Positions 44,101 through 54,834 of a DNA stretch of 64,000 nucleotides are shown in pieces (position 1 is the first letter of the stretch; the number at the start of each line of letters is the position of its first letter). The stretch lies in contig JBCFYV010000001.1 of the NCBI GenBank assembly GCA_039000515.1, positions 33,688,061 through 33,752,060 on the forward strand, in the 5' to 3' direction. Both the position numbers and the translations under genes were made by a program. This DNA comes from Timema cristinae. Taxonomy: Eukaryota; Arthropoda; Insecta; Phasmatodea; Timematidae. The notes under the pieces were generated by a model that did no database searches, was not told where the DNA came from, and worked only from the letters and a program-made list of their open reading frames with translations.

Positions 44101-47100
44101 TAAATTTTTTAGCCATGCCAGGAATTGAATCCGGGATGCTTAGCTTAGTAGACAGACACACTACACTGAGCCTCAGTGTTGGACCACGTTTAATAGATTC
44201 TTATAAATAACAATAATTGAATGTTCTACCTAGAACATTTTGCTGGCCAGGTGACATTGTTATACCTCGCAATATTAAAAAACCCATTGAATTTTAGCCT
44301 GGTAATGCCAGGCCTCCACCGTGGTTCGGATTCCACGTTAAACTGTAGGTCCTTCATTTCATCTCACAATCACCCTACCATTACACATTAGCGTAAGTGC
44401 GTATAACCCGAACGGGTAGTAAGACGCGGTGCTAATATAATAATAATAATAATTTAGCCTGTGGTAATTTAAGTCTTGAAGAGAACAATGAAGGTAGGCT
44501 ATAGAAAAATATTATTATTTTTTTCTTATTACTGGAATTCTACTATGATATATGTTTATAGTGTAACTATTTAAATATTTTAAACATCTTTAAATGTGCT
44601 TTAAAAATAGTATTGCCAGCAAGAAATTATTGTTGTCCTATCATGTTTATAATTTAAAGATCTGACTCATTTACTAGTATAATTGTCACTAGTTAATGCC
44701 ATTACTGATGGTTTAGGACTCTTGACTAGTTTTAGAAGTCAACAGAATATTGAACTAAATTTTAAACTAAAATGTTTTACCCAAAGACAATACCTAACCC
44801 AGGTAGGTACTACAGCTCGGACCAGACATCGCATCAATTCGGGGTGCTGTTTTCTGCATTCCTCTTTACAAAACAGTGGATTTGGGCTCAAAGAAAGTTT
44901 TACTATATTAAAAAAAAATGCAACAAAATTGAAAAACAAATATTTTAAACTGAAAGAACAATCAAACTGATTACAGTTTTTCTTTTGTCAAGTAAAGAAT
45001 GCAGGAAACTACATTTTTATACGTTCATTGCCTCAAATGCAATCTTTTATCTAATTTCTCAGTCAATCAGCCATGAAACTCTCTCTTAAGGTCCCTACAA
45101 ATGCTCACGCGGCCTGTCCTGTTGGCCTAAACAGTCCAAGCCTGTGCAGGTAAACTGAAACAACTCTTTACATCCACACGAACAAGCATATAATCTGATT
45201 TTTATCAGTTTAAATTTAGTTGCTGTTCAGATCATTTTTGGAAAAATTAACTCTGAGCTGTTATCATTTAGTGCAGCTTCTGTGGTGTGTGCTAAAATAG
45301 TTAAAGGAAAAGAAACTATAACACGTAACAAAAGATGTACGTGGTCTCTCGTAAGCTAATTATTTTTTATGACTATACTCCTTTGCTTTGTCTTTCCATA
45401 AACATGAATTTACTTGGTAAATTTCAATAAATCCTTATAAAATGCATCACTTATCTTGATACTCTCCATATTGATTATAATTATAGACACTGTTTTTTAG
45501 CATCAATTATTTAAAAAAATAGCATTTTGGTTTTGAAAAATTGCATTTTGTAGCATTTGTATTTTAAAAATTAGCATTATGTAGCAAAGTGACATTAGTT
45601 TTATGCATTTTCATATACTGGCATACAGCAGGGTGATCTAGTTTTTGTAGAGGACTGTTTGCTTTCAAACACATTTTCACAGTATCGCTTGATAAAGCCA
45701 GTCTTTTTTGTCTTGGCTTTCTTTGCCCTCTGGTTCATTTCTAAAATTGTGACTTGTCATTTGCTGCAGCCAGCTACCCCTGCGTTCAACGATTTATTTG
45801 TAACACGCCCGCTAGAGAGGGCACGTTTCTTCAGTGTGTCCACTTTTCCCTACTCGAGACGACTGTTTCATACACCACACATTAAAATACTTGAATCACT
45901 AACGTAAAATTTGTCAGTTTCAAAATAATGATGTGAGCATGCATGCAATGATGTGAGCACGTGCCCGTGTAAGATCACGAATCAAATAGCCATCGGAAGA
46001 ATGCAGTTATTGTCCTAACTAAGCAGTAGACACCCTCACAAGCTCACTTGCAAGGGCTCAGTGGTGGAGGGAGGAGGAGCAGCCAGAGGGGGATGCACAA
46101 GGGGGTGGGGTGTATATTTTTGGTACTTTATTATGTGTTGGTTCATGGTCTTACAATGAAAAAATACCAAGAAATACCAATTTGAAGCACTTTGAATGTG
46201 TTTCCTAGGATTTCCCTGGCATGCTCACATTGTTATATTAAAACTGACAATATATATATATATATGAACATTTAGAAAAAAAACTATATTGATGACTTTT
46301 AATATTTATCACTTTTATTGCTTAAATGAAAAAAGTGTCTATAATGTATTTAAGAGAACGTCCATCCATGTGTCATAAATGCAATACGACATTACTAGTG
46401 GTAATTGATTAAGTTTTGTTATGTTTGAATTAGAAATGTGAAATCACATCTTTTTAATTTTACTTAAAGTATAAAATTATGTTTTTTATTTGTTTTGTGT
46501 TTATAGCAAAGTTTTCATGAATCAATTCTGGATATTCACTTTTCTAAGTTATATGGATATAATATGTATATTGTGGAAGGAGCAGGTAACATGTGTTTAC
46601 TAAACATTGAAACAAATCAAGAAGTTGTACTGCTCCATCTTCAAGATATCAAGTGAGTAATGTATTGAATTTTAGAAAGGTTTAATGATTTGTTTTTTTT
46701 CAGATTAATTTGTATCTTAATATAAATTAATTTCTCCACTATATATTATTCCAAGATTACAATAAACTTAACATTCACATATCAGGGCTGTGAAGTTGGA
46801 GTTATAAGCAATTCTGGGTCGTGTCAGATTTGGAGTATGTAAAAACGTACCAACACTGGTTTTAAAATAAAAACTTTTAATATCACAACAATATATGGTA
46901 AATGTATCATTTTAACATTATATGATTTTATTCTTAATTGACAAATTAATTCAAATACAAATTCAAAATGCCAAAGAAGCTTCCCATGAAGAAATTTTGT
47001 ATTGAAGCATTTTACTGCAGTAAATTTGTTATTACTAATTAATATACTTTAGCATTTTATGAAGTAGATGATTTGAAGAGTTTAAACATATATTTAATGC

Positions 47101-50100
47101 TGTTAAAATGAACATTATTAGTGATGAAAATCTGCCAACAATGATTTTGAAAAGAGTGTCATCGATTTGTAATGTAAAAATAACTTCGGTATTGTTTCTA
47201 TTGAACACTCTTTAACAATTTTCAAAATTTTATAAATTATATAATAAAGGAAATTGATAAAACCAAAGAAAAAGGAGAAATAAACTAATAAGTGTAAAAT
47301 TGATAAAGAAAGCCCACCTAGGGAAAAAGGAAAAAATGTGGGAAGAATTCAATGCACAAATGTGAAATCTTCTTCCTTTCTTCTGTCTTCTATAGTAGAA
47401 ATAGTCACACACACATTTTAACACAAATATTATAATATTTCAGCATTGTTGCCTTTATCAAACACAAAGAAGAAAGAAGAGAGTACAAATAACATTAACA
47501 CTGGATAACTCCATTTTGAATTTAAATAAAGACTGTTAGAAACACATTGTGCTAACAGTTCTACTAACAGTCTTTCTTTAAATTCAAATTGGAGTTATCC
47601 AGTGTTTTTGTTATCTGTACGCTCTTCGTTCTTCTTTGTGTTTGATAAAGGCAACAAAGCCGAAATATTATTATATTTGTGTTAAAATGTGTGTGTGACT
47701 ATTTCTACTATAGAAGACAGAAGAAAGGAAGAAGATTTCACATTTGTGCATTAGATTCTTCCCTCATTTTTTCCTCTTTCCCTAGGTGGGCTTTCTTTAT
47801 CAATTTTTCTCTTATTAGTTTATTTTTCCTTTTTATTTAGTTTTATAGATTTCCTTTTTTATATAATTATTTACTCATTGGTCCACCTCATTTTTAAACC
47901 AAACTTTATAAACCTATTTTTGCTCTATATATTTCAAGTGATAAAATAACACCAACACTTCTTTTTTGTAGTAGGACGCATTATTTTTACTAACTCTCGA
48001 CACCTCGAAAAGAAAGTATTGGGATCATAAAAAAAAAAAAAAATATCGAACTAGAGATTTTGATAATTGTTGACATTTCATGACTCCTTGAAACCAAAAA
48101 AAGTGGGTTTCGCAATGTTGTCTGTCTGTACCTCAGGCTAGAGCCGAAACTATTCTACTGATTGAGCTAAACCTTGGTATCAGGGATTTTCATAAGCTCC
48201 CCTCGAGGGTTTTTGGGAATAGATATCTAACACTAAATTTAAGGGTAGTCTGTCGAGGAGCAAAAAGAGAAAAAATCTATCTTCTCAACATTCACTCTAA
48301 AGATTTCGATTAAATTTTATATCTAAACACGCTTTGATATTGTAAATAAGATGGAAATTATAATATTCTCATGAAAAGGACTTTGAGGGTACTTTACTTT
48401 AAGAAATTTTCCAATTTGACCATTTCTCCGCAAACTATTTTAGATACGAAATAGCTTATCATTGTAAAGTTGTAGTCAAATCAAATATAAAGATCTTTTA
48501 TTTGAAATATATTCTTATGTAACCAACAGTTTCTTAGCTATAAGCAAATGTATATACTTTTTAATTTCAGGTCTTTGAAAATGAATTTGATTTTTATGCT
48601 CTTTGGTGAACAAAAATGTTTCTATTTTCTCATTTTTTCTGTAACAGTGTTCTTAGTTCCTAATTCCATAGAGTAAGTAAGTAACAATGTATATTATTTC
48701 ATTTATGATCTCTGGTATATTGTTTCTACAAAAATGTATAGACCTATTATTTAATTTCACAAATCTTACAAGTTTTTAGAAAATATAAATTTTAAGATAA
48801 AACCAGGAGAATGTTTGTGTGGTGCACCATACCATTTATTTTATTTTTTACTAACCATCTAAACATATTGGAAACATTTAAACAAACATGTCTTTTCAGA
48901 TGGTGTTTTGACTGAGTATGTGTGTATGTGTTTTGATTGAGTGTATGTGTATGTATTTTTTACATCCATGACGGGTTCCAGCCTATGGTCTAGGTCAGTT
49001 TTTTATTCAAGTCATATATTTTCCCCTACCGGCTTGCCAGGTTTGTCATAACTTCATATTCATGAAAAACATGGTGTAATGTAGTAAGGAAACGAATTAT
49101 CAATACAAGAGTTGAATTCAATATAAAAATATAAATATACAACCAATGAATATTGAAACTTTGATGTTCAACAAATATAGTGTAACAAATGTGAGTATGG
49201 AAGACTTAGATAAATATGACTAGATTGAAGATAAAATAAAAATAAAACTATTATGACATTATAAAAGTAAGACTATCTTACATAAAATACATATAACAGA
49301 TTACATATTAAAAATAATAAATTAAAACATAATAGTTTAAGTCAATAGATGAGTAAGAAACATGTAAATTGATAAAATTATGGTTGCTAATTTGTTAAAG
49401 ATTGGAGAATAAATTATAAATTGAAGTATATATTTTTTAATATTGAATTCTTATCTGATTTGAATGCCCTTGTTCCTTTTTCAAGCTGGTATGAATCAGC
49501 TCAAAGTTACTGCGACATGTTTCGGCGTAACAAATGACGCCATCATCAAGGAACAAGGGCATTCAAATCAGATAAGAATTCAATATTAAAAAATATAAAC
49601 TTCAATTTATAATGTATTCTCCAATCTTTAACAAATTAGCAACCATAATTTTATCAATTTACATGTTTCTTACTCATCTATTGACTTAAACTATTATGTT
49701 TTAATTTATTATTTTTAATATGTTATCTGTTATATGTATTTTATGTAAGATAGTCTTACTTTTATAATGTCATAATAGTTTTATTTTTATTTTATCTTCA
49801 ATCTAGTCATATTTATCTAAGTCTTCCATACTAACATTTGTTACACTATATTTGTTAAACATCAAAGTTTCAATATTCATTGGTTGTATATTTATATTTT
49901 TATATTGAATTCAACTCTTGTATTGATAACTTCATATGCCTTAAAATCAAACTTAAGTTTGGACAGGACTACAACATCCAGTTCCTGGCCATAAATTTAA
50001 CAATGTGAAAAAATGTATATATTTATTGATAGCTCAATTGGTAGAGCAGTCATTAGGCCAGACGAACAGGGCTCAAATCTCTTACTGGGTGTCATTGGAA

Positions 50101-53100
50101 GCAGTTTTATTTACATTTATTTCATTATTTATCACAACCATCATTGTGATTTTCTTGAAGTCTTGACCCCCTCTGCTCCTTTATCCATCAAAAATCCTGG
50201 GTAAGACCTTGACTTGTTTGTAATGAGATTGTCGTCACATTTTTTTTTCTGTTCAAAAGTCTTAGCAAGAAAATCATGTGGCATTGAGCTATAAGACACC
50301 TCTTGTTTTTTCTCTACTGTACTTTTGTTCTAAAAACCAGCTATATCCATAAAACCAAAATATCTTAATTCATACCATAATCAACATATAAATGTGTATG
50401 TACACCACACATGCTTTCTTTTTCGGATCAGCAACTCTTTATTTTTGAGACTTGTTGCTTAGGATCATTATTTATTATTTTGTGTTTTTATTTTTGTTTG
50501 GTCAGTAAATGGTATACCAGTTTCGACTTAGTTGATGTAGGAGATATGGTTTTAGTTGGTGATACAATGGGAAATCTTACAAACAAATCCACTAATACAA
50601 TGAATTATGAAACCATATGGTGCCATAAACTTCACAAAAAAAAGATTACTAGTGTTCATCACAATCCAAGGTTAGTTGCAGCATGACTTATAAAACTGGT
50701 CAAATTAAAATTTGTGTACATGGGTTAGTGGAAGTGAAGGGGAGATGTATTAAAAAAACTACTTAATTTTGGGGTTGTAAGGAATGCAAGAAAGGGTAAG
50801 TGTTTTTGCAGTTTTTATATCAAAACATTTTTTGGGGCAAAATATGTGAAATATTGCTCCAGTAAAAACAGAGGGCAGTTGTCTTCACATGGTGATATCA
50901 ACAGTTCCTGAATATCTGTCAAGGGTGTCCTGGAATTTTATAACAACTTTTTCTGTTCGGTGACCTGGTGGTCTAGGGGTAAGGTGTCAGACTTCTGTGC
51001 TGGCGGCCGGGGTTCAATCCTTGGTCCTGGCACAGATTTATCTGATTTACAAACCCTTCCTACACCTCTGACAAGACATTTTGTGAATGTGTGGAATGCC
51101 AGGCCGCCACCGTGGTTCGGATTCCACGTTAAACTGTAGGTCCTTCAGTTCATCTCACAATCACCCTACCATTACACATTAGCGTAAGTGTGTATAACCC
51201 GAACGGTTAGTAAGACGCGGTGCTAATAATAATAATAATTTTTCTGTTCATTAAAAGTGTTGTCATCTAATGCTGCTATAGGTAATATGGAGGGAAAAAT
51301 TGTTTAGTTTTTAAAAGTTTTATATTTAAAGTCTATTGTAAAATGTCTCCCAGAGTCATATTATTCATTCTAGTTTATTTAAAATACAGAACAAATAATT
51401 AATCGTCAAGCAGAATTCTGATAAATAAAAACTTTTTTTATGGTCAACATTGATTTAAATATAACCATTAAGGGCAAGGCCGTAGCCAGCCAATAATTTC
51501 AGGGGGGGGGGTGGGGGTTGGTGGGCCCTTCCCCCAACTGCCAAAGGCTAGAATTTTTTTTAAATATCAGACACCTTTAGAAGCTCTTTGAAGTGCTTTT
51601 AATGGTAACACAGCCCCCTGATTTGTACTTGTACCCTAATTTTGATATTGTTTGAACCATAAATAAAGCCATTTATATTTTATCCATACATTTTTTGGGG
51701 GGAAGCGGGGTTGAACCCCCAAAACTCCCCCTGACTACGGCCTTGTGCGTAAGGGTGCTAAATGCTAGAGCACTCAGACCTGTTATAGACGTTTATAAAT
51801 CCCACATTATTTAAAAAGTTAGTTGGTATTTTTTTTTTAAATATAGCTTTCAACAAAATGTAACCAAATATTATCAACAGGTTTTTGACCCGCCTCGGTG
51901 GCGTAGTTGGCTAACGCGCTTGTCGTGTTGAGCTCAACTGCCGAGGACGGAGAGATCGAGGTTCGAATCTCGGTCGGGTGAACTGGGGGTGGGTTTTCAT
52001 AAATGGTTTTCCACTCTCCCTCCACGCAAATGTGGGTTCAATTCCTCTAATTCAACCTTCCCTATTCCTAATCCATAGGCGTAATTAGTACTTAAAGCGT
52101 ATAACCCGAACGAGTAGTAAGACGAGGTGCTAAATAATAATAATAATAATAATATAATAATATAATAATACAGGTTTTTGATAAATTAAAAAGTTTAAAT
52201 TTTGAGTTAAAAGAGAAAAAAAACAATACTTTAAGGAAAATTTGTACTCTTGAGATCAAAGTAAAAGTTAAGAAACTAGATCTGGTCTCCCTTTATCAAA
52301 ATCATGTTTTGGGGGTCATAACAGAACCTTTTAAGATGATGTGGGATTGTTTGAGTTTTATGTAAGTTATCACAATTTTTTTTTAAATACTATATACTTT
52401 TATCTACATTTTGGTGAAAATAATATTAAAAAAATTTCAACTTACATCCTAGATAATCCGAGATTTCTGAACATTTGCAATACTTCTCGGTGATCTCCCA
52501 TGTAGCACACTAAGTTTGAATATTTTGCAACTAGGGTTAGAACTCTTACTCCCCAGTCAGTTAGTACAGTAAATTATATTACAAGAGCCAATGAAAAAAA
52601 TAATATTACATCTACAAATGTAAAATTGAACTTAAAATAATTACATCTGCATTTTTTTAAATAACATTTTGAACATTTATATATTAAGGATAAACTTTTC
52701 ATTGTAAAAATGCACTAAATATTATATCATTTTATTTTTCTATGAATTATTTAAATAGGTTATTTTTACATGGTCTTTTAAATAAACACATTTATTATCA
52801 CTTAAATAGCACCAGCAGATATTATAATATAAGGAATATCTAAGAATGGGAAAAGTTATATGACATAAAGTAAAAACTAATGTATTATATAACAAAAAAT
52901 CATCCATATTTAGAAAGCTTGGTGATCAGATTCTTCTTAAACACATCCACTACCTTTTACCCGCCTCGGTGGCGTAGTTGGCTAACACACTAGTCGTGTT
53001 GAACTCGACTGCTGAGACGGGGAGATCGAGGTTATAATCTTGGTCGGGTGAACTGGGGGGGGGGGGGGGTGTTGTTACTAAATGGGTTTTCACTTTCCCT

Positions 53101-53140
53101 CAACGCAAATACGGGTTCACTTCCTCAGACGCGGTGTTAG

Positions 53141-53174
<34 letters not shown>

Positions 53175-53740
53175 TACTACCTTTTTGGTTCTACACACAT
53201 GCACTACGCTAGTGTGTTAGCTATAAGAAAGGTTGAATTTAGGGAAAGTGTGGAGGGAGAGTGGAAAACCATTTAGAAAAAAAAACCTCAGTACACCCGT
53301 TTGAGACTTGAACCTTAATCTCCCTGTCATTGTCAGTCCAGTCTATTGCAAAACTAACGCCTTAAACAATTTGACCACCAAAGTGTATCAGATAAATTTT
53401 TGTAGTTTTGTGTAAGGTTTTGTGTCATAAGATAATTTTATTATGGCACAAAATCTTACTATATAATGCAAAACTAAACATTTTATCATAATTTTTTTAT
53501 TGTATATATTAAAAAAAGATATATTATTAAGACAAGGTAAATGGAGTATTTCAGTAATGTAAAGATATTTAGAAACGGGTTCTTAACAGGGCTACTATTA
53601 TATTCTAGGGAACCTTGGCAGTTTGCTACATCATCTATAGACCACACTGTCAAGTTGTGGGACCTGCGGAAAATGGCTAATAATCAATCACCATTGGTGA
53701 CACTGACTCACACTTGTGGGGTCAATTCCAGTTACTTTAG
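40934..53740 (+). CDS. DDB2: DDB2, UV-damaged DNA-binding WD40 protein (5 exons, 3' end not found)
   Basis: This is the damage-recognition subunit of the UV-DDB/CUL4 ubiquitin ligase in global-genome nucleotide-excision repair, a nuclear protein. Exons: 40934-41170, 43041-43222, 46507-46652, 50506-50670 and 53609-53740, all with AG/GT borders and compatible phases. Recognition rests on [10 protein letters not shown] with [14 protein letters not shown] (exon 2), VGDTMGN and a LHKKKITSV motif (exon 4) and [15 protein letters not shown] (exon 5). These align with human DDB2 blocks around RRATSLAWHP, VAVGSKGGDI, HKKKVT and ATASVDQTVKIWDLR. The N-terminal 80 residues are basic and low-complexity, as in the family. 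A one-base deletion breaks the frame in exon 2 near 43105-43109. About 254 codons are covered. The remaining WD40 blades (roughly 170 residues in relatives) are not seen before 64000. Introns 1-4 carry SINEs, and intron 3 carries two long hairpins. Confidence 0.9.
42312..42556 (+). repeat. SINE-A copy in DDB2 intron 1
   Basis: Decayed head (aggtgctactcttgtaatag), B box gaagttcgatctttgcc, body atggttttccacacactcac, tail gtataacccagacaggcagt and an A-run. Confidence 0.8.
42672..42912 (+). repeat. SINE-A copy, degraded, in DDB2 intron 1
   Basis: Head acccacagcggtgaacatgt, B box tggagttcaaatttgtcc, body gattccccaccttaccagca and tail agctcaaacaagtagtgaga. Confidence 0.7.
43041..43222 (+). CDS. 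DDB2: DDB2 exon 2, with one-base deletion
   Basis: Acceptor ttatttatccag, then [20 protein letters not shown], the helical lead-in. Next comes a -1 frame change near 43105-43109, then [10 protein letters not shown] and the first WD40 blade [13 protein letters not shown]. The donor is GTAAGA at 43223. Read without correction the exon meets a TGA at 43116, so the gene would be truncated unless this base is an assembly error. Confidence 0.88.
43411..43624 (+). repeat. SINE-A copy (A2) in DDB2 intron 2
   Basis: Head tctttggtggctgcgtggtc, B box tgggttcgatcc directly joined to the body cactcactctccatgcaaat, tail gtataatccaaacaggtagt and A-run. The flank agcatca is duplicated at both ends. Confidence 0.85.
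43650..43957 (-). repeat. SINE-D (fourth tRNA-headed family) in DDB2 intron 2
   Basis: Minus-strand head with A-box-like tggtcttgggataaagtg and B-box-like ggttcaaaacc. The body (gggcctaccaattttgccag on the + strand) recurs at 56.78 kb. Confidence 0.55.
44000..44200 (-). repeat. SINE-C copy in DDB2 intron 2
   Basis: Inverted head: B box aggaattgaatccgggatgc and A-box zone cactacactgagcctcagtg. Body acccacatttcaccaatgat matches the copy near 62.9 kb. Confidence 0.7.
44308..44448 (+). repeat. SINE-B copy, 5'-truncated, with target-site duplication
   Basis: Starts in the body (gccaggcctccaccgtggtt), near-perfect family tail cgaacgggtagtaagacgcg and (aat)n. The flanks ttagcctggtaat and ttagcctgtggtaat are duplicated. 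Low divergence suggests a young insertion. Confidence 0.92.
44451..46500. other. DDB2 intron 2, remainder
   Basis: AT-rich. A ggtccctacaaatgctcacg string at 45090 looks like the end of an unidentified transposon. A (ta)n run lies at 46253-46266. No gene recognised. Confidence 0.4.
46507..46652 (+). CDS. DDB2: DDB2 exon 3
   Basis: Acceptor gttttgtgtttatag, then [20 protein letters not shown] and a [11 protein letters not shown] strand, donor GTGAGT. Less conserved than the exons around it, but phase and position fit the second WD40 blade. Confidence 0.8.
47235..47868. repeat. Long inverted repeat, arms about 305 bp, in DDB2 intron 3
   Basis: The left arm (47235-47539) and right arm (47564-47868) are near-perfect reverse complements around a loop of about 24 bases. 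The match includes the distinctive cctttccctaggtgggcttt side and gtgtgtgtgactatttctac. Each arm holds a ttgataaaggcaacaa...gccgaaat block (gctgaaat in the left arm). The transcript of this intron would fold into a hairpin of about 300 bp. There is no coding capacity. It is a foldback element or two inverted copies of one terminal repeat. Confidence 0.93.
48000..48560 (+). repeat. Unclassified interspersed repeat, copy 1
   Basis: From cgacacctcgaaaagaaagt through tgacatttcatgactccttg, accttggtatcagggatttt and on. The same family occurs inverted at 57.42-58.05 and 58.10-58.65 kb. It has no open frame. The class is unknown. Confidence 0.7.
48955..49059 (-). repeat. SINE-C, left part, split by a foldback element
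   Basis: gggttccagcctatggtcta, ttttttattcaagtcatata and ttgtcataacttcatat follow the SINE-C consensus of the 62.7-kb copy. The sequence resumes at about 49926 after the insertion. Confidence 0.75.
49060..49925. mobile_element. Foldback element with 380-bp arms, Penelope-like features
   Basis: Arms at 49097-49476 and 49550-49929 are near-perfect inverted repeats around a spacer of 73 bases. The 12-bp direct repeat ataacttcatat at 49048-49059 and 49926-49937 marks the target site, inside a SINE-C. On the minus strand the spacer reads ttgatga-tggcgt-loop-acgcc-gaaacatgtcg. This resembles the hammerhead-ribozyme core (CUGAUGA, stem II, GAAAC, palindromic CAUG, UC), but U replaces the invariant C and there is one extra U. 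Such motifs occur in terminal repeats of Penelope-like elements, which can be arranged in inverted orientation. No reverse transcriptase is present. Confidence 0.8.
49926..49999 (-). repeat. SINE-C, right part
   Basis: cttcatatgccttaaaatca and tggccataaatttaacaatg continue the SINE-C body interrupted at 49059. Confidence 0.6.
50025..50100 (+). repeat. tRNA-like SINE head
   Basis: A-box-like tagctcaattggtagagcag and B-box-like gggctcaaatct at tRNA-like spacing. The body following does not match SINE-A or -B. A decayed tRNA gene is the alternative. Confidence 0.5.
50506..50670 (+). CDS. DDB2: DDB2 exon 4
   Basis: Acceptor tttttgtttggtcag, then [20 protein letters not shown], and later [20 protein letters not shown], donor GTTAGT. 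The HKKK(I/V)T block is diagnostic of DDB2. It is conserved around the damage-binding face. Confidence 0.9.
50959..51238 (+). repeat. SINE-B, full length, perfect target-site duplication
   Basis: Head ggtgacctggtggtctaggg, B box cggggttcaatccttggtcc, body and shared tail, (taa)n. The 11-bp flank tttttctgttc is repeated exactly at 50948-50958 and 51239-51249. It lies in DDB2 intron 4. This is the best reference copy in the window. Confidence 0.97.
51475..51745. mobile_element. MITE with caaggccgtagccag ends
   Basis: The left end caaggccgtagccag is mirrored at the right as ctgactacggccttg (14 of 15). The interior has long G runs next to the left end and C runs near the right. The element is 270 bp and non-coding. 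It lies in DDB2 intron 4. Confidence 0.75.
51889..52169 (+). repeat. SINE-A (A1), full length, perfect target-site duplication
   Basis: Head cctcggtggcgtagttggct, B box gaggttcgaatctcggtcgg, body, tail and a long (aat)n. The flank acaggtttttga occurs at 51877-51888 and 52170-52181. Well preserved and young. Confidence 0.97.
52182..52948. other. DDB2 intron 4, remainder
   Basis: AT-rich, no recognised feature. Confidence 0.4.
52959..53175 (+). repeat. SINE-A (A1) with internal deletion
   Basis: Head and B box intact. The G-run at 53055-53069 is expanded. The body jumps from ggttcacttcctc straight to agacgcggtg, losing about 80 bases, yet the (aat)n tail is present. The flank actacctttt is repeated at 52949-52958 and 53176-53185. 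Confidence 0.92.
53196..53392 (-). repeat. SINE-A fragment (A2), tail missing
   Basis: Body aaaggttgaatttagggaaa, B box gagacttgaaccttaatctc and head tttgaccaccaaagtgt in inverted orientation, about 220 bases before DDB2 exon 5. Confidence 0.8.
53609..53740 (+). CDS. DDB2: DDB2 exon 5
   Basis: Acceptor tattatattctag, then [20 protein letters not shown], a complete WD40 D-x-T-V-K-L-W-D signature, ending [11 protein letters not shown] with donor GTAAGT, phase 2. The next exon is not recognised within the window. Confidence 0.9.
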
Positions 53741-54834
53741 GTAAGTCATATAATTTTTATTAGGGTTTGCATTCTAACCCATTTCCTAGTGTGCATATAG
53801 CATAGCTACCTGCGTAAGCCTGACATACATTTTCCTACTTATATACTGTTACCCAACAAATATTTTCTCATTTATTACTTTATTCATGTTCATTAAATAG
53901 CATTTAACAGGAAGCAACATCTATGAGCTTTAATATGAAATATTTGAATTGGCTAAAAGTACAGTGGTTCATTGATAGATGTCATTTCAATAACTTATTA
54001 CAATGAAACATTGAATGTCACCTAATCATGAAATGTTTAGGCAGAGATGTTAAAATCCTGCGCCAAGGAAACGGTTTAAAATAGTTCTTCAGTTATTGTT
54101 TTTTGACATATTTTATAAATGACTAACAGAAGTACCTGGCATGGCATTGGATGGTTATCTTGGGCAATAATTTTATTTGAATCAAAGCAACAAAAAAAAA
54201 ACTCTTTATTTTATTTCGTCTGACTCAGTTTTTAGTGAATTAAAAAAAACTGATAAAAAAATTTAAAATCCCAGCTTTGAAGTGCACATGTTTGTGCACA
54301 AGTGTTACTAATTTTAAAATTTAAGACGTTTGTAAGAGGTAAATATCGTGAAACGCTCATGACAAATAGACAAACAAACCCTTCATTTAATTAATATATA
54401 TTATTACTTTATACATATCGTTACTGTCCCAAATATAGAGTGATGTTTTTTCCATAAAAATATTCATCCCAAAACTGTGCTTGTTATATAAACAATTTAA
54501 CATTTTTCACTGAAAAAAAATCCAGCAGATTCCTACTGAGATCTATTTTGTAGCATGCTGGAACCATACTGGTCGATCAGCGGAAATCATCGGATAACCT
54601 TAAATTTTATTCATCACATACTCATTACTAATAAATATAATTCTGTGCAACTATTGGTGACTTTAACTTTAGATTTTCAACAGATTATTGTATTTCCCCC
54701 ATTGTTATCCCCAAGAAACTTTGCCAACCTATTGGCATTATTAAGTTACCAGGCGAAGGCAGTTTACTTTAAAAGAGTTAATGATTTGTGCAACAAACAT
54801 TGATTTTGGCCAAGCAGTCAGTAAAAACCAGCTA
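53741..54834. other. Downstream of last recognised DDB2 exon
   Basis: AT-rich. I searched for the next WD40 exon and saw none. The 82-codon frame at 54555 has no domain. Confidence 0.45.

Noticed and set aside
44683..44970. 95-codon frame inside DDB2 intron 2
   Set aside because: No domain, AT-driven Lys/Asn content, and no splice or conservation evidence.
45659..45907. 82-codon frame with a hydrophobic start
   Set aside because: Looks like a chance frame in intronic DNA. The hydrophobic stretch comes from T-rich composition.
49097..49929. Inverted repeat as a replication origin or assembly fold-back only
   Set aside because: The exact 12-bp flanking duplication and interruption of a SINE-C point to a mobile insertion. 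A pure assembly fold-back would not create that.
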